This document shows positions 8,696 to 17,979 of a stretch of 57,193 nt of DNA, piece by piece; positions within the stretch are counted from its first letter, which is position 1, and every line of letters begins with the position of its first letter. Under the pieces are notes generated by a model that was not told where the DNA came from, did no database searches, and was given only the letters and a program-made list of their open reading frames with translations. Position numbers and translations under genes: made by a program. The stretch covers positions 1 through 57,193 of the forward strand of contig JBNKLG010000007.1 of NCBI GenBank assembly GCA_050292235.1, written 5' to 3'. This DNA is from JBNKLG01 sp050292235. Lineage in GTDB: Bacteria; Pseudomonadota; Gammaproteobacteria; Chromatiales; Chromatiaceae.

Positions 8696-9010
8696 ATGTT
8701 CCTATTTGGAAAGCGCAAGCAACGCCTCATTGCGTTTGCCAAACAAACAGCCGAGGAACTCTATAGCACCGTACCCGAAGCCCTTGTGGCCCAGCATCTC
8801 AGCAACAAGTCGAAACAAGCGACCAAAAAATTCGATGCCGCCGTCAACGAAGCATTGATGCGCATCGCTCAATTCAAAGACACAGAAAAACCCGGCATCT
8901 ATGGCAAAGCCAAGCTACACCAAATCTTTGCGTTCCGTCTCAAGGAACTGGGCTACCCCGAAGAGATTGCAGACGACATCAATACCTTCATCCTGACCAA
9001 AACGCCCTGA
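8696..9010 (+). CDS. Small uncharacterised protein
   Basis: 104 residues, soluble, not recognised. It is Lys/Ala-rich and predicted largely helical, with an F-G-K-R-K-Q-R basic start, and no membrane segment or cysteine. The ATG at 8696 has GACGGAGA upstream (good SD). The stop is seven bases before the GT2 gene, so it leads the glycan operon 8696-15192. A TAGACT -10-like hexamer lies at 8657-8662 in the divergent intergenic region. It could be an accessory or regulatory subunit of the operon; no function can be assigned. Confidence 0.7.
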   Translation: MFLFGKRKQRLIAFAKQTAEELYSTVPEALVAQHLSNKSKQATKKFDAAVNEALMRIAQFKDTEKPGIYGKAKLHQIFAFRLKELGYPEEIADDINTFILTKTP

Positions 9011-9017
9011 TTCCCCC

Positions 9018-9869
9018 ATGCCACAGCTTTCCGTTATTCTCCCTGCCCGCAATGAAGCTACGGGTCTGGCTGAACTGCTACAGAAAATTCGAGGCATAGC
9101 CAAGAATGTAGAGATTCTGCTGGTCAATGATGGCTCTACCGACCACACTGCAGAAATCGCCCAACAAGAGGATGCCAGGATTGTTTCCCATCCCTATGCC
9201 ATGGGCAATGGCGCCGCCATCAAATCAGGTGCTCGCGAGGCCACCGGAGAGATCCTTGTCTTCATGGACGCCGATGGCCAACACGACCCAGCGGACATTC
9301 CACGCCTATTGGCGCGATTGGAGCAGGGCTACGACATGGTCGTTGGGGCCAGGTCACCCAGCTCTCAGGCCAGTTTTGGACGGGGAGTGGCCAATGGGCT
9401 TTACAACAAGCTGGCCAGCTATATGACCAACCAGCCGATTGCCGATTTGACCTCAGGCTTCCGGGCGGTACGGGCTGATAAATTCCGTGAGTTTCTCTAT
9501 CTGCTTCCCAATGGCTTCTCCTACCCAACCACCATCACCATGGCCTTTTTTCGGGCAGGTTATGCCGTCGCCTACGAGCCTATCGTTGCGGGGAAGCGGG
9601 CCGGAAAAAGCCACATCAATCTTTTCAAAGATGGCATGCGCTTCCTGTTGATCATTTTCAAGGTAGGCACGCTCTATTCGCCACTAAAACTCTTTCTGCC
9701 CATCAGTTTCAGCATCTTTGCCAGTGGCCTGGGGTACTACCTCTACACCTATCTGACCCAAAGTCGCTTTACCAACATGAGTGCCCTGCTCTTTACCACC
9801 TCGATCCTGGTGTTCCTCATCGGCCTGGTCTCGGAACAGATCACGGCACTGATGTACAAGAGGGACTAG
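9018..9869 (+). CDS. Family 2 glycosyltransferase (dolichol/polyprenyl-phosphate sugar transferase-like)
   Basis: 283 residues. The GT-A domain starts immediately (S-V-I-L-P-A-R-N-E, residues 5-13), with V-N-D-G-S-T-D (35-41) and the D-A-D-G-Q-H-D metal/nucleotide-sugar motif (about 89-95). The C-terminus has two hydrophobic helices (about 222-244 and 252-274). This layout is that of Dpm1/ArnC/GtrB-type enzymes that load a sugar on polyprenyl phosphate at the inner membrane, making a donor for periplasmic GT-C enzymes. If so it could supply the membrane protein encoded at 2835-4883 (inference). Second gene of a tight operon. Confidence 0.88.
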   Translation: MPQLSVILPARNEATGLAELLQKIRGIAKNVEILLVNDGSTDHTAEIAQQEDARIVSHPYAMGNGAAIKSGAREATGEILVFMDADGQHDPADIPRLLARLEQGYDMVVGARSPSSQASFGRGVANGLYNKLASYMTNQPIADLTSGFRAVRADKFREFLYLLPNGFSYPTTITMAFFRAGYAVAYEPIVAGKRAGKSHINLFKDGMRFLLIIFKVGTLYSPLKLFLPISFSIFASGLGYYLYTYLTQSRFTNMSALLFTTSILVFLIGLVSEQITALMYKRD

Positions 9870-9924
9870 CCTTTTCCGATGGACAGGAAATCCGACCCTA
9901 CCACGCCGACTCAGGACTGAGTGC

Positions 9925-10962
9925 TTGAAATTCCTCTTCGACCTCAACCATCCCGCTCACGTCCATTTTTTTCGTCACCCTATCGCCATCCTTCAGGAGA
10001 GGGGCCATGAGATTCTGGTCACCAGCCGGGTCAAAGAGATGGCCATCCCCCTGCTGGAAGAACTCAACATCACCCATTTCACACTGAGCACCATGAAGGG
10101 GAAGGGGCTCTGGTCGTTGGCAACCGAGTTGGTTCAGAGGGATCGGGCACTATACCGCTTGGTCCGTCAGCAGAGCCCTGATGCCATGGCGGCCATCGGC
10201 GGCACCTTTGTCGCCCATGTCGGTGCCCTGACCAGAACGCCCGCACTGGTCTATTACGATACCGAAAATGCCAAACTGCAAAACGCAATCACCTATCCTT
10301 TTGCCTCTCGGGTGATCGTGCCCCAATGCTACAACGCCTGGCTACCCAAACGGCATCTGCGTTACCCTGGCTATCACGAGCTCTCCTACTTACACCCCAA
10401 TCGTTTTCGATCCGGTCTCAACATCGCCAAGGAGAATGGGTTCGATCCTGAGCAACCCAACTTCTTCATCCGCACCGTCTCCTGGCAGGCCAACCATGAT
10501 GTACTGGAAACCGGCTGGAGTCTGGCATTGCTCAGAAAGCTGACCACCTGGCTGAACGAACGGGGCAAGGTACATCTTTCATCAGAAAGCGAGCTGCCGC
10601 CAGATCTGGGCAAATACGTCTACCAGGGCAAAGTGAGCCAAGTCCACCACCTCATGGCCCATTGCCGCCTCTTTATCGGCGAAAGCGCCACCATGGCCTC
10701 GGAGTGTGCCGTGCTCGGCGTCCCGGCGATATATGCCGCCACCACCGGGCGAGGTTACACTGATGAACAGGAATCCCAATATGGACTGGTCAGAAACATC
10801 CGACAGCTGAATCTGGATGGACTGCTTCTAGCCATCAATGAGATGCTATCTCTGGATCCTGACGTCTATCTTTCCCGCCGAGAAACCCTGTTGGCAGAGT
10901 CGGTGGATGTCGCTGAGATGGTCGCCAATCAACTGGAAGAGGCTGGCAGCAGACGCCATTAA
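9925..10962 (+). CDS. DUF354 family protein (glycosyltransferase-like)
   Basis: 345 residues with a TTG start at 9925; the N-terminal K-F-L-F-D-L-N-H-P-A-H-V-H-F-F is the hallmark of DUF354. The rest fits a GT-B-like two-domain fold, with a late G-E-S-A-T-M-A-S-E motif (about 251-259) like the nucleotide-sugar site of UDP-GlcNAc 2-epimerase/MurG-type enzymes. DUF354 proteins are common in bacterial and archaeal surface-polysaccharide loci, often beside AsnB-like proteins, and no reaction is firmly known to me. The gap of 55 bp before it and 3 bp after it suggests one operon. Only a weak AGGA serves as Shine-Dalgarno. Confidence 0.8.
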   Translation: MKFLFDLNHPAHVHFFRHPIAILQERGHEILVTSRVKEMAIPLLEELNITHFTLSTMKGKGLWSLATELVQRDRALYRLVRQQSPDAMAAIGGTFVAHVGALTRTPALVYYDTENAKLQNAITYPFASRVIVPQCYNAWLPKRHLRYPGYHELSYLHPNRFRSGLNIAKENGFDPEQPNFFIRTVSWQANHDVLETGWSLALLRKLTTWLNERGKVHLSSESELPPDLGKYVYQGKVSQVHHLMAHCRLFIGESATMASECAVLGVPAIYAATTGRGYTDEQESQYGLVRNIRQLNLDGLLLAINEMLSLDPDVYLSRRETLLAESVDVAEMVANQLEEAGSRRH

Positions 10963-10965
10963 CTC

Positions 10966-12819
10966 ATGTGCGGCATCAGCGGATATTTCTCAAGGCAACC
11001 ACTCTCTCCAGAGGCTGAGCGACCCACGCTGGAAAGTATGCGCGATGCCCTGGCCCACCGTGGCCCAGATGGTAGCGGCATCGGGCTCTATGATCAGGCC
11101 GCCTTGGTTCACAACCGCCTCGCCATTATCGATCTCAACACAGGCCAGCAGCCGATGGAGGGGCGATCAGGAAAAACCCATTTGGTCTTCAATGGTGAAA
11201 TCTACAACTATCGCCAACTGCGCCGGGAGCTAGGCCACTACCCCTTTTCGACAGAGTCCGATACCGAGGTCATCCTCGCCCTCTATGAAGAGTTCGGCAT
11301 CATCGGCTGGCAGCGCCTCCGTGGCATGTTTGCCTTTGCCCTATGGGACGAGCGCGATCAACAGGGCTTTTTGATGCGCGACCCCATGGGGATCAAACCC
11401 CTGTTTTACAGCATCAGGGAGGATCGGCTGCTATTTGGCTCTGAGGCCAAGGCGATCTTCGCGGCTGGCATACCGGCTGAACTGGATGCCGAGACGCTGC
11501 ATCTCAACCTCAATTTTCGTTACCCCCCCGGTAACCGTTCACTCTTCAAGGATATCCAACAGCTCCCAGCAGGAACTCTAATCCAATGGTCAGCTGACAG
11601 CATCCGGACTATTCCGGCCAGCGGCACCGATCATGAACCTGGGGAGAGTGCCACCTTCCACCCAGATAGATTCGACGAGCTCTTTGATGAAGCCGTCGCC
11701 AGACACCTGGAAAGCGATGTACCGATTGGCTGCTTTCTCTCCGGCGGCATCGACTCTGCCCTGATCGCCAAGACGGCACTGAGACACGGCCCGCTGACCA
11801 GCTACACCCTGGCAATGGGGGATGACCCTCGTGAGGCGGACAACGCGGCGGATACGGCCAACTGGCTCGGCATTCACAACCGACGCATGCCCTTCACCAT
11901 CCCCGATATCATCGGGACCCACCGTGATCTCATCCGACACCTGGAAGCCCCTAAAGTCAACGCGCTCCAAAGCATGCTGCTGGCGGAATTTACCGTCCCC
12001 CATGTCAAGGTAGCCCTTTCCGGGCTGGGTGGTGACGAGCTTTTTTACGGCTACAACGCCCACCAAATCACCTGGATGGCCTACAACTGCAAGAAGTTAT
12101 TTCCCGGCAACAGCAACCGCCTGCTTGCCGCCCTTTTCGAACCCTTTATGAAGAACAGTGCCTGGACAGAGCCTCGGCGAGCGTTGGAGATGTTCGCCAT
12201 CCTACCCGACTGGCCACGGGCCTACGGCTTGTTGCGCAACACCTGGGATCACCCTTCGCAACGTCAACTTCTCTACGGGGAAAGATTGCTGGACACCGCA
12301 CTGCCGGATGCCTTTCTCTGGCTGGAAGATCGATTCCCTGTGGCTGGGGATCCCATCAAAGCCATGGCCGAATTCGAGATCCAAAACAAACTGATCAACG
12401 ACCTGTTGTGGCATGAGGATCGTGTCAGTATGCGGGTGGGACTGGAAACCCGGGTACCCTTTCTGGATGCTGAGATTGTTGCCTATTTGCAGAACCTGCC
12501 CCGTCACAACCTGATGCCCTATGGCCGCAAAAAACAGGCACTCAAAACATTTGCCCGACAAGTGTTGCCGCCCTCCATTCTCAACCGTCCCAAGAGCGGT
12601 TTCCAGCTGAATATTGCCGCTGCTGCCCAGCAGGAACTCCGGCCCCTTTTTGACGAATACCTGAGTGAAGAGCGCATCCAACAACATCGCCTATTCAATG
12701 CCGACTTTATCCGCCATATCCGCCATCAGCCTGCCACCAAGGCAAGACGCTGGCATTGGTTTATGCTCTATCTCATGGCACAGACCCATATCCTGATCGA
12801 GGAGTTTCATGTCGTTTGA
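10966..12819 (+). CDS. AsnB-like glutamine amidotransferase (asparagine synthase family)
   Basis: 617 residues. The N-terminal class II glutaminase domain starts M-C-G-I-S-G, so Cys2 is the nucleophile after Met removal; H-R-G-P-D-G (about 31-36) is present. The C-terminal ATP-pyrophosphatase domain has the PP-loop S-G-G-I-D-S near residue 259 and the S-G-L-G-G-D-E motif near 350. True asparagine synthetases share this architecture, but in glycan clusters such proteins (WbpS/WbtH type) amidate uronic acids. Three bases separate it from the DUF354 gene, and its end overlaps the next gene by 11 bp. A role in amidating a sugar carboxylate is more likely here than bulk asparagine synthesis, by context only. 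Confidence 0.85.
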   Translation: MCGISGYFSRQPLSPEAERPTLESMRDALAHRGPDGSGIGLYDQAALVHNRLAIIDLNTGQQPMEGRSGKTHLVFNGEIYNYRQLRRELGHYPFSTESDTEVILALYEEFGIIGWQRLRGMFAFALWDERDQQGFLMRDPMGIKPLFYSIREDRLLFGSEAKAIFAAGIPAELDAETLHLNLNFRYPPGNRSLFKDIQQLPAGTLIQWSADSIRTIPASGTDHEPGESATFHPDRFDELFDEAVARHLESDVPIGCFLSGGIDSALIAKTALRHGPLTSYTLAMGDDPREADNAADTANWLGIHNRRMPFTIPDIIGTHRDLIRHLEAPKVNALQSMLLAEFTVPHVKVALSGLGGDELFYGYNAHQITWMAYNCKKLFPGNSNRLLAALFEPFMKNSAWTEPRRALEMFAILPDWPRAYGLLRNTWDHPSQRQLLYGERLLDTALPDAFLWLEDRFPVAGDPIKAMAEFEIQNKLINDLLWHEDRVSMRVGLETRVPFLDAEIVAYLQNLPRHNLMPYGRKKQALKTFARQVLPPSILNRPKSGFQLNIAAAAQQELRPLFDEYLSEERIQQHRLFNADFIRHIRHQPATKARRWHWFMLYLMAQTHILIEEFHVV

Positions 12820-14029
12820 CCGCACAGAGAAAGTGCTAGAGAAGACGCTGGCCTGGAGCAAGGCCCAGGACTATCTGGAGCACACCAAACACGATGCCCT
12901 CAACAGCCCGCTGGTTTGGGCACTATTCGGCCATCACAAATGGACACGCATCCTCGCTACTCAGGCCGTCATGCGCTTCCCCTTCAACATTCGAGGCGTG
13001 ATTGGCGTACCCAAAAGTCATAACCCCAAAGGTCTGGCCCTCTTTGTCATGGCCCTACTGGACACCTATGCCCGAACCCAAGAGGCAGCCCATTTGGCAG
13101 AAGCTGAACGGCTGCTCAAACGGCTGCTGGACCTTCGCTCACCCGGCAACTGGCATGGCGACTGCTGGGGCTACCAATACCCCTGGCAGGATTTGGGTTT
13201 TTTTGCCCCCAAAGCCACACCCAATGCCGTGGTGACCGCCTTTGTCTGCGAGGCTTTTCTTCAGGCCTATCGCATAACCGAGAATCCACTCTATCTTGAC
13301 CCGGTACGCTCTGCCGCCCGGTTTTTCCTCAACGACCTAGCCGTGCTCAAGGATCAGCCCGATGAACTCTGTCTGGGCTATATGCCCCTACCCATGAGCA
13401 TGCGGGTCATGGATGTCAGTATCCTCACTGCGGCGGTATTGGCACAAATCTCTGCCATAGATGAAGACGCCAATCTACGGCAAAATGCCCTGCGTTTGAC
13501 TCAGTTTGTCGTCAATTGCCAAACCGCCGAGGGCGCCTGGTACTACACCGACCCACCCCAGGATTCACCGGTCAAGATCGACAACTACCACACGGGGTTC
13601 ATCCTGGATGCCCTGGATCGCATCCAAACGGCGCTCCAGATCGACACCTGGCGCAAGACCCATCAATTGGGCGTCGATTTCTATGCGAACAACCTGTTCA
13701 ACCCTGACGGGTCGCCTCGCTGGATGAGTCATTGCGACTACCCCCATGATATTCACGGTGCAGCCCAGGGTATTCTGACCTTTAGCCACCCCATCAACCG
13801 GCCAAGCCACCCCGAATTGGCAGCAAAAATCCTGGACTGGACGTTAGGGCGCATGTACGCTTCCGAGGGTCGGTTTTATTATCAGGAAACGCCTTGGGGT
13901 ATCAAAAAATTCACCTTTATGCGCTGGTGTAACGCCTGGATGTGCAGAGCCTTAAGCCAATATCTTTTGCAACAAGCTCATGGAAAAAATGAAATCACTA
14001 AAAACTCAAATGACCTACCACGCAAATAA
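12809..14029 (+). CDS. Alpha/alpha-toroid (six-hairpin-like) protein of glycan clusters
   Basis: 406 residues, no signal peptide. The repeating helical-hairpin pattern with conserved aromatic/acid residues (D-C-W-G-Y-Q-Y-P-W near 116-124; K-I-D-N-Y-H-T-G-F near 255-263; a late R-W-C-N-A-W-M) resembles six-hairpin glycosidase/C5-epimerase C-terminal domains. ATG 12809 has GGAG seven bases upstream and overlaps asnB by 11 bp, so translation is coupled. It may act on a uronic-acid-containing glycan (epimerase, lyase or unsaturated-glucuronyl hydrolase-like), but the residues do not decide between these. Reported by me as a fold-level call only. Confidence 0.6.
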   Translation: MSFDRTEKVLEKTLAWSKAQDYLEHTKHDALNSPLVWALFGHHKWTRILATQAVMRFPFNIRGVIGVPKSHNPKGLALFVMALLDTYARTQEAAHLAEAERLLKRLLDLRSPGNWHGDCWGYQYPWQDLGFFAPKATPNAVVTAFVCEAFLQAYRITENPLYLDPVRSAARFFLNDLAVLKDQPDELCLGYMPLPMSMRVMDVSILTAAVLAQISAIDEDANLRQNALRLTQFVVNCQTAEGAWYYTDPPQDSPVKIDNYHTGFILDALDRIQTALQIDTWRKTHQLGVDFYANNLFNPDGSPRWMSHCDYPHDIHGAAQGILTFSHPINRPSHPELAAKILDWTLGRMYASEGRFYYQETPWGIKKFTFMRWCNAWMCRALSQYLLQQAHGKNEITKNSNDLPRK

Positions 14030-14031
14030 CA

Positions 14032-15192
14032 ATGATCCTCAGTTCAATTGCCAAAGGAAATGGTGATCAAAGAATTCCAATGCCCTCTTCTCGCCTCATA
14101 TTCAATGAAACTGCCCGCAGTCTATTGTCTCCAGTAACAGCTGGTCGCGCCTCAGATTTCATCAAACCCACCATTGCGGCCATCTACATCACCAAGCATT
14201 GCAACTCCCGCTGCACCATGTGTGATTTCTGGAAAAACGAAAAAGACCCGTTAGAGTTGAGCAGCGAGCAATGGGGCATCATCTTTTCCAAGCTCAAGGT
14301 GTTTGGGGTGGACTTTATTGGGGTCAACGCCTCAGGCGAGATGTTCACCAGAAAAGACGTTTTTACTTTGCTGGAACACATCCGTAACCTGGACATGGAT
14401 TTCGGCGTCAACTCCAACGGCACCCTCTTTACGCCCGATAAGGCCAAACGCCTTGCCGAGCTGAAGCCCAGGGCAGTCACCCTGGGGCTGGACGGTGTTG
14501 GCGATGAGGCCTACCTGGCAACGCGGGGATTAAAGGGCGGATTTACCAAAATATCCCGTCATATCGACAATCTGAAACTGGCAGGCATTCATAACATTGG
14601 CATCGGTTCTGTCCTAATGACACAAAACATGTCAGATTGGGTAAACTTGGCCCATTTTGCCCTGGAAAAAGAGCTTTCCGGCATCCGTTATACCGCCCAT
14701 CATGACGCCTACTTCACGGCGGATGAAACCCAGAAACAATCCCCCGCCAGTTTTTCAGATCCAAGCCAAAGCGTTGCGGCGCACAAAGAAATTGATCGAT
14801 TGATACAGCTCAAACGAGAAACCGGTATCGTCAAAAATTCGGAAATGTATTTGCGCAAAGTCATCGACTTTTACCAGTATCCCGGCACCTATTTCCCTGC
14901 CCCTTGTATACAGGGATCGAACCGGATTGAGATCGATGTCAACGGCAACGTCACACTCTGTTCCTTTGTTACAGAGCCTCTGGGTAATCTCTTACATCAA
15001 GAGATGAACGAAATTTGGAGTTCATCAGTTCACCAGGAAGCTCGTCACGCAGCCCATTCTGGACACTGCCCGAAATGCTTTCTCTCTTGTTATGCGGAAG
15101 AGAATTTACGACTGTCAGCCCAAGGCTTTCTGCCAACACTAAAGAATTCAATTCAACGAGGACGCCAGTTATTACTGAAAGGTAGAAATTGA
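14032..15192 (+). CDS. Radical SAM protein with SPASM-type C-terminus
   Basis: 386 residues. The radical SAM cluster motif C-x3-C-x2-C is at Cys57, Cys61, Cys64 (H-C-N-S-R-C-T-M-C). The C-terminus has further cysteines (P-C-I-Q-G, T-L-C-S-F, C-P-K-C-F-L-S-C) spaced as in SPASM/twitch domains that hold an auxiliary Fe-S cluster. Such enzymes modify peptides or carry out difficult C-H chemistry; in glycan loci they are seen next to AsnB/DUF354 genes. It starts 2 bp after the preceding stop and ends the plus-strand operon, converging on the next operon with an 11-bp gap. Shine-Dalgarno is weak; ATG at 14080 is an alternative start. Substrate unknown. Confidence 0.82.
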   Translation: MILSSIAKGNGDQRIPMPSSRLIFNETARSLLSPVTAGRASDFIKPTIAAIYITKHCNSRCTMCDFWKNEKDPLELSSEQWGIIFSKLKVFGVDFIGVNASGEMFTRKDVFTLLEHIRNLDMDFGVNSNGTLFTPDKAKRLAELKPRAVTLGLDGVGDEAYLATRGLKGGFTKISRHIDNLKLAGIHNIGIGSVLMTQNMSDWVNLAHFALEKELSGIRYTAHHDAYFTADETQKQSPASFSDPSQSVAAHKEIDRLIQLKRETGIVKNSEMYLRKVIDFYQYPGTYFPAPCIQGSNRIEIDVNGNVTLCSFVTEPLGNLLHQEMNEIWSSSVHQEARHAAHSGHCPKCFLSCYAEENLRLSAQGFLPTLKNSIQRGRQLLLKGRN

Positions 15193-15203
15193 CCGAGACA
15201 TTC

Positions 15204-16136
15204 TTACTGATTTTTAGCCAGTCTCCAATGAGCATAGGGCATTGCCCCAATGCAAATTACCAAATGACAGGCTCGAATTATCGTCCCAGCAAGCAATCCA
15301 GTTGAAAAATCTCCACTCTCCAAATGGATAGCAGCTCCCATTAGCAATTCGGAAATTCCTATGTTATTCGGTGTCACGGGCACAATATTTGCCACCGAAA
15401 CGAATGCCGCAATCAGTACGGCATGAAAATAGGTCAAATGGATACCCGTCACGCTGTAACTTAACCAGACAACTACCCCCGCCACAACATACTGTACCAA
15501 CACCAATCCCACTGAAATAAACAGAGCAAAATGCCGTGTAGAAAGATCAGCTATCCCGGATAATATCTCATTCAGTATGCGCCGCCACCAGCTTGTACCC
15601 TCTATGTAAGGAAGACGCGTGCCTAGCCAAAGTAACCCAAAAAGCATTGTTAACATACCTATGCTCAAGAAACCAAACATTGGTAATTCGCCATCGCGCA
15701 ACCACTCTAAGTACGCCACTAAACTTCCCACCATACTCGCAGCCAACACCATAATTAAAGCATTGACAACAGTAACAATACCGAAATCAGTATAACGAAC
15801 CTGATTAGCCTTTTTCAGGTATAGGGCCTTGGCCATCAGGCCCGGTTGTGCAGGCCCAAAATAATTGAGAAAATTAGCAAGGAAGGTCAAAGCAAGATTT
15901 ATTGTCCAATGAGTCCAAACTCCAACGACCCGGAGCAAATGCCAGGAAATAGTCGCCGTAATAAGGAAAGAGAGCAAACTAATGGCCAGAAGTAATACGA
16001 GGTCATAGATACCAATATTCAACAGCACCTTGAAATGTTCAGAGTTATGCCAAAGTAATAAGCCAGCAGCAATGAACAAAACAACTAGCAGCGACGTTCC
16101 AAATCCAGGCTTTCGCAAAAACAAGGCCACATTCAT
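15204..16136 (-). CDS. Flippase-like membrane protein (lysylphosphatidylglycerol synthase TM/YbhN family)
   Basis: 310 residues with about eight membrane helices. N-x-L-x-x-x-G-P-A-Q-P-G-L (about 91-102) and the late P-V-T-P-N-N-I-G-I-S-E (about 248-258) fit the UPF0104/AglD-like family, related to the membrane part of MprF. Members are thought to handle lipid-linked substrates and often sit beside GT2/GT4 genes. Last gene of a four-gene minus-strand operon (18791 to 15204), 13 bp after the methyltransferase stop. Likely role: transport or flipping of a lipid-linked glycan (inference). Confidence 0.75.
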   Translation of the reverse strand: MNVALFLRKPGFGTSLLVVLFIAAGLLLWHNSEHFKVLLNIGIYDLVLLLAISLLSFLITATISWHLLRVVGVWTHWTINLALTFLANFLNYFGPAQPGLMAKALYLKKANQVRYTDFGIVTVVNALIMVLAASMVGSLVAYLEWLRDGELPMFGFLSIGMLTMLFGLLWLGTRLPYIEGTSWWRRILNEILSGIADLSTRHFALFISVGLVLVQYVVAGVVVWLSYSVTGIHLTYFHAVLIAAFVSVANIVPVTPNNIGISELLMGAAIHLESGDFSTGLLAGTIIRACHLVICIGAMPYAHWRLAKNQ

Positions 16137-16149
16137 ACCCTAGACCTCA

Positions 16150-16848
16150 TCACTCAGACGGTTTTACAGCCCCAGACCAGACAGAAAACCCAAAAGCATA
16201 GATAGCGAACATTGCTTTGGCTTGACGATCTCCTGTCATCAGGCCTATAGGAAAATATGGAAGCCCAAAAAGTACTGCAGGGAGAGATTTTTTAACCCCA
16301 GAAACAAGCTGTTCCCCTCCAGCCACCTCAAGAATTCGCCGCAATCCTACCTGCGAATAAGGACGAACATGAGTAGGGTCATCCCAAAAGGTTGCCAAGA
16401 AAGGCATCCATGCAGAACGTGGCGAGGGCGTTTCAATGTAAATATTCCCACCTGGACGACATACTCGCAGAAATTCCCGTACGCAACGCTCAGGGTCATA
16501 AACATGCTCTAAAACATGCGCACACGTGACCAAGTCGAAACTATTGTCTGGAAACGGAAGTTGATCTGCCAACCCGCGCAGAAACTCCCCCTTTGCGAGA
16601 TACTCTGGAGGCTGTCCCAGATCAATACCTAGTGTATGAATAGAAGGATTCGATCGCTCCATCAATTCAATAAACCCTCCTGTACCACAGCCCACATCTA
16701 ATACCAGTGCTCCTGGAGGAAGTTTTGCGATCTTGCGAAACAGCCAGCGCACTCTTGGGGTAATCCCCAATCGATCCCGAATAAACTGACGGATAGGAAG
16801 CCCTGATGAAAGATAGGGACGAAAATAGCGTTCTGAAAATCTAGGCAT
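16150..16848 (-). CDS. Class I SAM-dependent methyltransferase
   Basis: 232 residues. The SAM motif V-L-D-V-G-C-G-T-G-G (about 49-58), acid end of strand 2 (G-I-D-L-G) and C-A-H-V-L-E-H-V-Y-D (about 109-118) mark a methyltransferase_11 protein. No membrane segment. It lies 15 bp after the GT4 gene and 13 bp before the flippase-like gene in the same operon, so it probably methylates a sugar in the same glycan. Distinct in sequence from the methyltransferases at 1427 and 17976. Confidence 0.78.
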   Translation of the reverse strand: MPRFSERYFRPYLSSGLPIRQFIRDRLGITPRVRWLFRKIAKLPPGALVLDVGCGTGGFIELMERSNPSIHTLGIDLGQPPEYLAKGEFLRGLADQLPFPDNSFDLVTCAHVLEHVYDPERCVREFLRVCRPGGNIYIETPSPRSAWMPFLATFWDDPTHVRPYSQVGLRRILEVAGGEQLVSGVKKSLPAVLFGLPYFPIGLMTGDRQAKAMFAIYAFGFSVWSGAVKPSE

Positions 16849-16863
16849 TTTGTAAATCTCGTA

Positions 16864-17979
16864 CTAACTGGCCTTTTCGGCCACAGCTTCATCATAGAGT
16901 GCCCTCATAGATCTGGCGCTATTGATCCAGCTGAACCTAGCGGCCTGGAGAGGACCTTCGGTGCGAAAACGCTCACGCATCTCTGATGACATCAAAATAT
17001 ACCTAATACCATCAGCCCAGGCCCTCGCATCACCAGGATCACAGCGGCATTCTGGGTCAGCAACCAACTCTGGCATGGGACCTGTATTTGACACAATCAC
17101 AGGAATCCCACAAGCCAAAGCTTCAATCACAGGCAAACCGAATCCCTCATAAACGGATGGAAAAACAAATAACCCTGCCCGACGATAAAGCAAGGTAAGC
17201 TCATCTCTAGATACAAAACCCGTTTCTATCAGCCGACCAGAAAGTCCTAATTGTTGCGCCAACTTAAAGAATGAATCCGAACCATAACCACGTTTTCCCA
17301 CTAATACAAGACGCACATCAAGCCCATCATCAAGCAAATATCTGATAGCATGTAAAACAATGTCCAGATTTTTTTTTGGCGATAGATACCCAACAAAAAG
17401 CAAGTAGTCACAAGGAAGAGAGAATCGATCCAGAATCAAATCATCTAAGGGATCAGTCGTATTGAATTGATCATGATCTACACCATTATAAATAACGCGA
17501 GTTTTACCCCCTAAAGCATAATAGCGTATAATGTCTCTCTCAGTTGATTTTGAGATAGCAACAAGACGAGAACTACGAGCCAAAAGCTTAGGCATAGCAT
17601 AGCGATAGATAAAATTCTTCAATCGCCCAGGCCGAACCCCAGGATACTTCAAGGTAACAAGATCATGAATTGTGGTTATCACAGGGCAGGATGCACCAAT
17701 AACAAGATAATTAGTGAGATTATGAAATATATCAAGATAATACTGTTTTGAAATCCTTCCCGCATCTATCGCATATCGCAACCTGGAAGCAATTCCGTCG
17801 ACTGCAGGATAAATAACTTGAACCACATTTGACCGCTCAAACTGAGACAGTTTTTCAGGCACAAGAATTACGAACTCATCTTTGGCAAACTCAGCAACCA
17901 AGGCCTGTATTACCTCACGGGTGTATACCCCCTCACCCGTTGGCTGAAAGATACGAGTGGCATCTAAACCAATCCTCAC
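16864..17979 (-). CDS. Family 4 glycosyltransferase
   Basis: 371 residues from a GTG at 17977-17979, chosen because it forms a GTGA overlap with the upstream stop and has AGAGGA in front. The GT-B N-terminal R-I-G-L-D-A-T-R-I begins at residue 2 and a G-E-G-V-Y-T-R glycine motif follows. The donor-site region has V-G-Y-L-S-P-K-K-N (about 202-210) and F-P-S-V-Y-E-G-F-G-L-P-V-I-E (about 280-293) with the E-x7-E pair typical of retaining GT4 enzymes. It transfers a hexose from a nucleotide sugar to a growing lipid-linked glycan; donor unknown. Confidence 0.88.
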   Translation of the reverse strand: MRIGLDATRIFQPTGEGVYTREVIQALVAEFAKDEFVILVPEKLSQFERSNVVQVIYPAVDGIASRLRYAIDAGRISKQYYLDIFHNLTNYLVIGASCPVITTIHDLVTLKYPGVRPGRLKNFIYRYAMPKLLARSSRLVAISKSTERDIIRYYALGGKTRVIYNGVDHDQFNTTDPLDDLILDRFSLPCDYLLFVGYLSPKKNLDIVLHAIRYLLDDGLDVRLVLVGKRGYGSDSFFKLAQQLGLSGRLIETGFVSRDELTLLYRRAGLFVFPSVYEGFGLPVIEALACGIPVIVSNTGPMPELVADPECRCDPGDARAWADGIRYILMSSEMRERFRTEGPLQAARFSWINSARSMRALYDEAVAEKAS

